A DNA stretch of 64,000 nucleotides from Euryodendron excelsum (taxonomy: Eukaryota; Streptophyta; Magnoliopsida; Ericales; Pentaphylacaceae): NCBI GenBank assembly GCA_033060915.1, contig CM065387.1, forward strand, positions 31,475,501 to 31,539,500, read 5' to 3'. Every line of letters starts with the position of its first letter. The first letter of the stretch is position 1. Shown one piece after another: positions 57,010 to 64,000 of the stretch. A model generated the notes under the pieces. That model ran no database searches. It saw only the letters and a program-made list of their open reading frames with translations, and had not been told where the DNA came from. The translations under genes and the position numbers were made by a program.

Positions 57010-58975
57010 CACTTAGAGGGTTAGGCCATAGTCATGTCTCTTCACCCTTCACACATGTAAAGTCTTCAATTAATTTCTCCAATCCTATCCACTTTTAATT
57101 TTCAAAATCAAAATTTCAAAGTAGTCTACAAAAACATGCATTTAACTCCATTCATTTTATCTTGCATTAAGTTTGTCATCTACATACTAACTCTTGCATC
57201 TTTGTTTTGTATGTGGGCTTTTGTTTACATTATTGTTTTATGTCATGCTAATTGCTATACATGAATGAATGTGATGAACAGGATGTATGGGAGTTGTTAG
57301 GCTCTTTCCTCCGCTTTCAAAAATCACACACACACTGTACGTGCACTTGCATTCTGCATACTTGCATTCTTTACCCTGATTTGTCCCTTCTAGTTAGAAG
57401 GGGGAACGGTATATTGGTTGTGGGCAAGATACTGTGTTAGTTTCTTCGCCTACGGCCTCTTGATGGTTCCCCCGCTCAGATCACCAACCAATCATGGCAC
57501 CACCTTGGGGAGTGGGCCTAGGTTTGAAGATCCGAGAGCCGATCCTTTTTAGGATACATTAGTAGACCCTCAACCTCATGCTCATATAGACACCATGCAT
57601 AGCCGAACCTCTGTCAGATTTAAGATACGCACACCATTTTCCAAAACCATGGAGGAAAGGGCGACTGCTTTTACTTTCCTCTATATCTATTTATTCTTGT
57701 TGTTATAATGACCATACTCTTACTGTTATAATGCTCGTATAACTGCTCATGCATCCATATTTACTTTACAAATGCATTTTCTCTCTCTTTACTTTACGCA
57801 TCCATGTTCATGCATTCCATATTCCATGTCAAGACAAGAGTTCCAAAGTAACTCAAGTCACTGCATTCTCATGCATATGATCAACCCATCGAGAGTGACA
57901 CCAATGTTACTCTCCCTTGCATTAAACCTACCTAAACCTTAAGGGTTCCCATGTAACCCTAAGGAATCATTGCATGCATTTCAACTCATTCCATAAGAGG
58001 GGCCCCAATTCCTCTATGCTGACAGAGATAGGATTGCCAAGAAGACAAGGGGCAACCAATCAACAAGGTCTCTCAGCGACCTCCTCGACGTTAAATCCAA
58101 AGAAGGCAAGAATCCGAAGACTCAAAAGTAGTTTAGGATTTTATACGTAAAATTAGATAGGTGGAAAGTCCAAGGAAAATGTTCCCCCTTCCCCCATTAA
58201 AATGTACTTCGATTCTTTTGTTTAATAAGTTTCCTTATTTTTCGTGAATAAATGATGAATTCATATTCTCGTCTGACGGTAAAGTATTTGAATACAGAGG
58301 CAAGACCCCTATCTCCGAAAGTAAGCCAATACATCATGCTTGGTCTCCCTCTCAAGTAGGGGCACCCCTAGGACACGCATTGCATAAAAATTTTCAAATC
58401 AGGACACTAACTTCTCTTTTGTTTTTTGTCTTCTTTCCTCCCCCTCCACATCTCCAAATACCAAGAGAATCAAAGGTAAAAGCAAGATAAGAAGGGGGTT
58501 CTCTAGATCACTCACTTATTATCATCATATTACTTACACCTTAACTTCTTTTATGCTCATGTACCCATATCCATTCCAAGACAAGAGTTCCAAGAAACTC
58601 AAGTCATTTCATTCTCATGCATCTAATCAACCGTAGAGAGAAATGAGCAATCAAATCTCATGTTAATCAAACCTACCAAAACTCATAAAGGTTCTTAAAC
58701 CCTAAAGATTCATGGCATGCATAGAGAGCCATATCTCGAGAGAGGCCCAAATCTCTCTCAGTCCATGGAGGCAAGATTGCCCAAATAAGGAAATATCAAC
58801 CGGCCCACGTCGAAAAGGTATTGTATTGCATAATAGGGGCAAAACCCCATCTCCAAAATGGACTTGTCATCATGCCTAGATTCCCTCAAAGTAGGGACCT
58901 TCATAGAACATGCATTGCATAAAACCACCAACTCCATATGCTGACTACATTCTATTTTTCTTTTTCTTTTTGTAG
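57010..58975 (+). other. 5' leader of element B, with internal duplication
   Basis: Homologous to A's leader (17801-19238). Copy 1 (57826-58395) and copy 2 (58568-58930) both run from AAGACAAGAGTTCCAA to CATGCATTGCATAAAA-like ends, a diverged tandem duplication not present in A. Copy 1 keeps the peptide NQSTRSLSDLLDVKSKEG in the frame seen in A, with an upstream stop. The leader ends in a strong splice acceptor at 58975. Confidence 0.65.
58955..58975 (+). promoter_or_regulatory. Predicted 3' splice site at leader end of element B
   Basis: A polypyrimidine tract TTTTTCTTTTTCTTTTTGTAG/G is followed by an ATG about 25 bases downstream (59004). Position and TTTGTAG/G are shared with A (17786). 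It points to a spliced leader in the sense transcript. Confidence 0.6.
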
Positions 58976-59360
58976 GTTAGAGAGCACAACTAAATTCATG
59001 GAATCCCTCTAGTACCCCAGCAAATTCAAACTCATGGAAGGATGAGCCTAGTTGTTAGAAAAGGCCGAACTTACATCAGGGAGTAAGAAGAACTAACCAT
59101 CCTAAACAAGACGTTACCTCCACACCATGCCATAACAACCACCGTCCATGCAAAAGGAGGCTTCACAGTTTGCAAAGTCCTATCAGACCCGTGCATTGCT
59201 ATAAAAGAATCTCTTAACTTCCAAATGTATTCCAAACACTGCAAAAGATCTATCAATTCGCCCTCCGTCATTTGGTGATATACCCGGGGAATGAAATACC
59301 AAAGTAGTCGGCATAGTTTCAGAACCCTGTTAAGGGTTCTCACTAAAAGGTCCACAAGAA
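58976..59360. other. Unassigned stub between leader and 3' region of element B
   Basis: Gag should begin here, but after about 60 bases no gag homology is seen. A 94-codon minus-strand frame (59071-59355) contains HQMTEGELIDLLQCLEYIWK and AWTVVVMAWCGGNVLF; I do not recognise it. It could be a captured fragment, an aORF C-terminus or chance. Confidence 0.3.
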
Positions 59361-61465
59361 AAGGGAGGTTTCCACAAAATTTGTCTATTTTCTTTTTGTC
59401 TCTCTATTTCTCACATATCTCCTTTAAATAAACATTGCATGCTATGTAATCATACTTTTAAATGAAAATATGTAGTTTCTAGTTTATCCCCTTTGTCTCA
59501 TACTCTTGTGGATGATTGTTACTTTTAGGGATTCTTTTCCATTTGGTAAATGACTTAACTTAAAGGATGGGATATCATGAGCAACCCATTCAAAGGGGGG
59601 TTAAGACTTTTGAGAAACAAAGAGAGAGTGAGAGATAGGAAGGAGATAGTCTCATAAAAAAGGTGTGGAGTTCATTGAAAAGACGACACTTGCATGATAT
59701 CCTGGCAAAGCTATGGGCAGTCGAGTACTCAAAATGATGATGAGCCATTGTTCTACTTATCCCAAATAAACACTATCCTTTGCTTGCCCACTAGAGCTGT
59801 TAGTGATCTCTTTTCAGATATCTCCAAACTTATAACCATCCCCCACACTAGGATAAGCACAAAGTAATTGATTCAGTAGAAACACACCATTTTTTAGGAA
59901 CATTGTCTAAATTTTGTATAAAAGCTTTATGGACTAAGCAATTTAATTTGAAGTGATGAAAGACCCTCCTTTCTTCTACCATACACAAACAAATCTCTTT
60001 GCAAAGCCCACTTGAGCCAGTTACTTTCTTTAAGAAAACTGACAAAATGATCACTGCCTATACTGGGTTAAGGCAAAGGCTATGAGTAGAAACTAGTGAG
60101 CAATGATGAAAAGGGCAATTTCCAAGAAGATATGATGAAAAGGGTGATTTCCAAGAAGATATAATGAGCAATAAGGAAAAGAGCGATTTCCAATATAATG
60201 AGGAACGACGAAAATGGTGATGTTCAAGAAGTTATGGCATCTAAGGCGTCTCTAGTAAAGAAGATATTGTGTTTGTGGGATCTTCAAAGGAAGATACTGT
60301 CATCACAAAATATAAAAGAAAAAGCTAGCATCTCCCAAAGTTAACTTAGCAACAAATTTCTTGATTAAAAAAAGGAGGAAAAAATCCTAAATTAGAAAGC
60401 AGAAAGTGGTCCAGAAGAACAACAAGAGTATAAAGGAAAGAAGAAAGCAGTGAATGGAAGTTAAGTTGCCAAAGGTGATCATTAGTCTTTTGAAACCCCA
60501 CAAGTGATAATGTTTGAGCCTTTATACCCTTTCATTCATAAACCCCTTAACATAGCCTACATTACGATCCAAATTAAAGATCTCTGTGACAAAAGAGAAT
60601 TGCTTGGTCTAACTAAACCTAAACAATACCAAGACAAGTAGGATGAGAAAGGGGAATTGGGAAGGAATGCAAGCGCAATCTCATGCTCCAAAGAGTGCTC
60701 AGATGGTTTTGCTTCGAATAACCCACTAAAAGAAGATCTTTTGAGCCTAAATATCCCTTCGTTTCTTACAACCCCTAAACTCAGCCTGCATTACAGTCCT
60801 AAAAGAATTCTTCTCAGATTGAAGGTCTAGCTGTTTATCGCTCTGCAAAGGGCATGCGAGTTATCGCTCAAGCCATGGTGGCATTTTGGAAATCTGAGAG
60901 ACAAAAACCAAGTGAGATCAGAAAAATCCTAAACAACAACCCTGTAGAAAGTAGGGATAGGATAGCAAACCGAAAGGTCAAGATCCCTGGAGAATGGTGC
61001 AAGTGCTATCACACTCCAATGAGAATGGGACAAAACCGAATGGGCAGAATCCTGAGAGTATGGGCCCTGGGGCAATCCTGGGTCATTCTTTGTAAATAGT
61101 TTATATACGTGTAGTATAATGCATCCATGACATATATAACCTGTACATTCATTAAGTTCTTGTGTAGTTTGTATCTATTCATGTATTTATCAAAGGCATG
61201 GCATGCATTCAATTCCATTCCTTTATGTACATTCATCTAAAAAGTATAACATACGTTAATTTCCATTCCTGTATGAACTTGTGCATTCATAATATATATA
61301 TATATAAAAGTAGGACATGCAAAATAAGTCATACATCTAATTCCATATGCATTCATAAAAATAAATAATAAATAAATAAAAAAAAGAGTATAACATGCAT
61401 TCGCCCCTTTGCATGTGCGTTTTTAGAATTAGCATAAGTAAACTGTTTTTGTACAAAAACTAACT
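59361..61465 (+). other. 3' untranslated region of element B
   Basis: It contains the family 3' UTR block (59900-60060, shared with A at 8160-8330), a short tandem array of GATGAAAAGGG(C/T)(A/G)ATTTCC units (60100-60240, period about 30), and two diverged copies of a 200-300 bp segment starting TTGAGCCTWWATAYCC (60510 and 60738), also found in D at 25530. An (AT)n run is at 61290-61305. The 81-codon frame at 60854-61099 is within the duplicated UTR and is not conserved in D. Confidence 0.6.
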
Positions 61466-62374
61466 CTATGTCATTCTTTCTCTCTCAAATAAGAAATAGG
61501 GAACGAGCTAAAACGCAAAAAGGAGCTAAAGCCATCCTTCAGACATCTCCAGCACTGGCACACACCTCAGAAAGCTCAAATTTCCATGACCGACAAGAAA
61601 TAGAGAATAGGGCAATGATCCACCCTCGACATACCCAATCAAATGACTCTTGACTCGAGATACCATGTATGCTGAAAAAGAGGAGCAATGAATAATTGTC
61701 CGATCGCCCAAAGCTGAATATTGGAGCACATCCACGAAATGAGCTTCGACCCCCTGCTGAAGTCTAGTAAGGCTTACGAAGGTCTCTCCCATAACCATAG
61801 GAGCATATGAGTGCCCTACACGAATCTTGGCAAGTGGTACACATAACCGACAGTCGATCAGGTCATCCCCCACGCGGAAACATCAACAAGTTCAAGAGAA
61901 GCATAGCTAGGGCTACCAAGGAGAAATGGATCAATCTTGAGAAGTATGCCAATCCCCTGAATGAGATCTCCTATCCACCGCAAACTTAAAATGAGAGAAC
62001 GAGGACTTCACTGAAATATAAGGAAACTGGGGCAAGAGGTCAGAGGAAAGGACCGCACGACAGAGCCTAAGTTGAGAAGAGACAATCATGATGTAGCCAT
62101 CAGGAAAAGTAGGTCCCACAATGTTAGCTGAACCAGCCCAAAGACCTAGGAGGAAGCCATACTCATAAGGAGTAGGGGTAAGCTCACATTCCCCAAAACG
62201 GAAGAGAGGCAAGTCAGACTGCCACAAAAGAATCACTACCTCTATGAATCCGGGGATAAGTGGCACTAATAGAAGAGAAGCCACACAACCAAATGATCGA
62301 CGAAAGATGTCCTGCTCATCTAGAGGATACCTATCATACCAAGCTCTCAGTTGACCCAAAATCGCGCCTGCCAT
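61466..62374 (-). pseudogene. Antisense ORF (aORF) of element B
   Basis: The start ATG at 62372-62374 is one base after a predicted splice acceptor. The protein begins MAGAILGQLRAWYDRY, then FGCVASLLLVPLIPG, then LPLFRFGECELTPTPYEYGF and LLGLWAGSANIV. The FRFGExELTPT box is the hallmark of plant-mobile-domain-like proteins. The first frame ends at 61931 after a shift; a second frame (61526-61873) has RLCVPLAKIRVGHSYAP. Hydrophobic residues upstream of the ATG in the same frame are intron translation, not a membrane domain. It is the same family as D's aORF, in opposite orientation to pol as in Grande/Retrand-type Tat elements. Function unknown. Confidence 0.78.
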
Positions 62375-62375
62375 C

Positions 62376-63321
62376 CTGAAGATCAAAGTAAGAATATGGA
62401 CATAGGGTAAGTAAAACTCTTGAGAAGTAAGAAAAAGAATAAAGAGAAACAATAAAAAATAAACAAATAATAAAAACAATAAAAAGATTTCAAATGATAA
62501 GGCAAAATGAATTTCATACACATTTTGATTTTAAAACCCCGCTTCCACATCAAAAAGAATTTCCAACACATTTTGATTTTTCAACTTCGAGTCAAAATGA
62601 GTTTTCTAAAATCTCAAGGGTTTTCTGTCTTTTTCTTTCAAAATGATTTCATTCTAAAACTTCTCTAACTCATTCCCTAATTTTGAAAAAGTTTCGACAG
62701 AGTTTCGTTTAAAAATGGTCCTTACCACACTCACAACATCAACACAAAACACAAACTGCGCACTTCACAACATCATAATCACATAGCACCAACACCCGCA
62801 CACACTTTTCAAATTTTTAAATTTTTCAAAAGACTTGTTTTATTTTTCAACAAATCAATGGTTTTCAAAGATATCCCAAAATTTCTCAAAATCATTTCAA
62901 ATGTTTTCTAAAATATTCCTACATTTTTTCTAAACACTAAACTCGAACAATTTCTCAATTTTCTTTATTTTTCCTATTTTTCTAAGTATTTTTCTATTTT
63001 TCAAAAAAAAATTCAAAAATTCAAAAAGTTTTCAAAAATCACGAAACTTCATATGCCTGTTAAACACATTTTTCTAAGACACACGGTATAAAAATCTATC
63101 CAAAACACTCAATACCCAAAGCTGTAGGGAGAAACCCCCAATTTTTGCAGAAACCCCCTTTACATCAACATGTAAAATCATTCAAATTTAATTAAACAAG
63201 CACCAAAATACAAAATAACTTCACCACAGTGTTCAAAACATATTAAAACATCAATTTCCACTGTTCACATGCCAAAAATGGAATTATGCACATCAAAATC
63301 ACCATAAAATCCAAAACTCAC
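62376..63321 (-). other. Predicted intron in the antisense leader of element B
   Basis: Minus-strand donor AAGAG/GTGAGT (63321) and acceptor TTACTTTGATCTTCAG/G (62376) delimit 946 nt that are AT-rich and rich in TTTTGAAAA-like motifs. Splicing would place a GCC-rich exon 1 directly before the aORF ATG. The donor is conserved in element A (2837). Confidence 0.62.
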
Positions 63322-63715
63322 CTCTTGGAGTTCTCCGGCGAAATCTTCCCTTCCGGTGACTTTTTCGGCAACGGTGTCTATTTCTGGCAATCCCTCGTGG
63401 TCCCTCTAAAGCACTCTTTCAATGTCCAAGTTGGTTTCCTCGCAATACCTCTCGGTTTTTCAAAAATTCCTCAACTCCCGCAGCATCGTCGAACCAGCAA
63501 GTTGCTAGTTTTGATCCCAGGCCTGGCGCCACTACCAATGGCGCTAAGCCAACTCCGGGTAGTTTTGCCATTTTTCCTGCCAAAACTCGATTTTAAAGGC
63601 CTTTTGGGCAAAATATCCATTTCCAAACTCCCGTCATCGAAAATTTCCAAAGACCGTCCCTCCGACCGCCTCATAGTTATCACGGGACTCCTACTTTATT
63701 TTTTCTATCTTCGAC
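63322..63715 (-). other. Presumed exon 1 and promoter of antisense transcript (element B)
   Basis: GC-richer than its surroundings and alignable to 2440-2836 of element A in the opposite orientation. It contains an imperfect GGCGCC palindrome (63524-63546, TGGCGCCACT...AATGGCGCTA). A 153-codon plus-strand frame (63286-63747) overlaps it but is not conserved in A, where the equivalent is interrupted. Confidence 0.55.
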
Positions 63716-63720
63716 AGGCG

Positions 63721-63740
63721 AAGACAGAAAAAGAAGGGCA
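63721..63740 (+). other. Polypurine tract of element B
   Basis: AAGACAGAAAAAGAAGGGCA, 17 purines of 20, two bases before the 3' LTR: the expected primer for plus-strand cDNA synthesis. Confidence 0.75.
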
Positions 63741-63742
63741 GT

Positions 63743-64000
63743 TGTAAGCACTCCATTTTTGCCTGCTCGATAGTCTCCAGTCCGTCTAGACTTGTATTCA
63801 AGTCAATATGGACATGTTCCAATCTAAATCAATTTTCCAATTCTAAATCCTGTCAATCAATCGCTTTGCGGGCACATTGGGCCCAAATAAAGGCAAAATG
63901 ACCAAAAATGGCCCAAAATGCCCTTGGGGCATTGTTCGGTCCAATTCCAGTGGGTACGTCTTCTCGAAGACGGTAAGTCCCCTTTTCAAATCCAATTCCA
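63743..64000 (+). repeat. 3' LTR of element B (first 258 bp)
   Basis: Starts TGTAAGCACTCC and matches the start of the 5' LTR at 46809 better than any other LTR in the window, including the AATATGGA and CCAGTGGG(C/T)ACGTC stretches. It has a 10-bp tandem insertion of GGCCCAAAAT type near 63920. Truncated by the window end. Confidence 0.9.

Larger units (their letters stand above)
46809..64000 (+). mobile_element. Element B: Tat-like retrotransposon without gag-pol (runs off window)
   Basis: Plus-strand order: 5' LTR (46809-56989, split by solo LTR H), PBS, leader, splice acceptor, a short stub, 3' UTR, minus-strand antisense ORF with leader intron, polypurine tract, 3' LTR from 63743. Both LTRs share subfamily features (GCCCGCTC/GCCTGCTC, AATATGGA, GTTCCAATCTAAATCAATTTT). 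By eye the first 250 bases differ at about 20 positions plus one 10-bp indel, so the copy is old. Gag, protease, RT and integrase are absent; only about 1 kb separates acceptor and 3' UTR. Confidence 0.88.

Noticed and set aside
60854..61099. 81-codon plus ORF in the 3' UTR of B
   Set aside because: It is in a diverged duplicate of UTR sequence, is not conserved in D, and has no recognisable domain.
61931..62521. Hydrophobic N-terminal extension of the B antisense ORF as signal or membrane domain
   Set aside because: It is upstream of a good splice acceptor and of the MAGAI start, so it is most likely intron translation.
63286..63747. 153-codon plus ORF before the 3' LTR of B
   Set aside because: It lies opposite the antisense leader. 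The matching segment in A is frame-disrupted and the C-terminus enters the LTR.

Overview
This is plant nuclear DNA from an angiosperm with a large, repeat-rich genome. It is almost entirely nested LTR retrotransposons. I found no host gene, tRNA or rRNA gene. The species cannot be named from the sequence. Most of the window is one Ty3/gypsy family of the Tat (Ogre/Grande-like) type. Its LTRs run about 4.2-6 kb, start TGTAAGCACCCC and end GGGCGCGACA. Its primer-binding site resembles a tRNA-Arg type, its polyprotein carries Tat-type protease, RT and RNase H, and an antisense ORF (aORF) lies 3' of pol. Below, A, B and D are Tat-like elements; E, F, G, H and I are solo LTRs; J is an LTR fragment; K is an Athila-like element; S is a SIRE-like solo LTR; M is a TIR element.

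Layout from left to right. 1-2400: K (minus strand), with LTR, PBS and an open reverse-transcriptase frame running off the window. 2401-23486: A (minus strand), with aORF leader, intruding LTR fragment J (3850-7999), 3' UTR, the pol end split by solo LTR I (8566-13749), RNase H/RT, G-patch-like spacer, protease, gag remnant, leader, PBS and 5' LTR. A itself sits inside the pol gene of an older plus-strand element D. D resumes at 23487 with the pol C-terminus. TIR element M (23748-25194) interrupts D's 3' UTR. D's antisense ORF is then broken by solo LTR E (27847-41767), which holds solo LTR F (30165-38525), which holds solo LTR S (33113-35406). Solo LTR G (42034-46704) and element B (46809 to beyond the window end) also entered D near the start of its aORF. 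B has a 5' LTR split by solo LTR H (50531-55944), a PBS and a duplicated leader. It has no gag-pol, but keeps a 3' region with an antisense ORF, a polypurine tract and the start of its 3' LTR at 63743.

Boundaries are supported by 5-bp target-site duplications: CTCAA (E), GCTGT (F), CTTTC (S) and GTTGT (G) are perfect; C[G/T]GGT (I) and TTTC[A/C] (H) have one mismatch. They give a relative chronology up to four levels deep: D, then E, then F, then S.

The most unusual biology is inside the Tat-like LTRs. Upstream of a TATAAATA box each LTR carries tandem modules of 81, 29 and 157 bp with copy number varying between copies. The 29-bp module is a short hairpin whose stem shows compensatory changes. 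A GGCGCC-centred palindrome lies just upstream of the LTR TATA box and recurs near the presumed start of the antisense transcript. That antisense leader has a conserved splice donor in two elements and a matching acceptor one base before the aORF ATG in B. Downstream of the TATA box every LTR has about 2 kb of extremely G-poor sequence.
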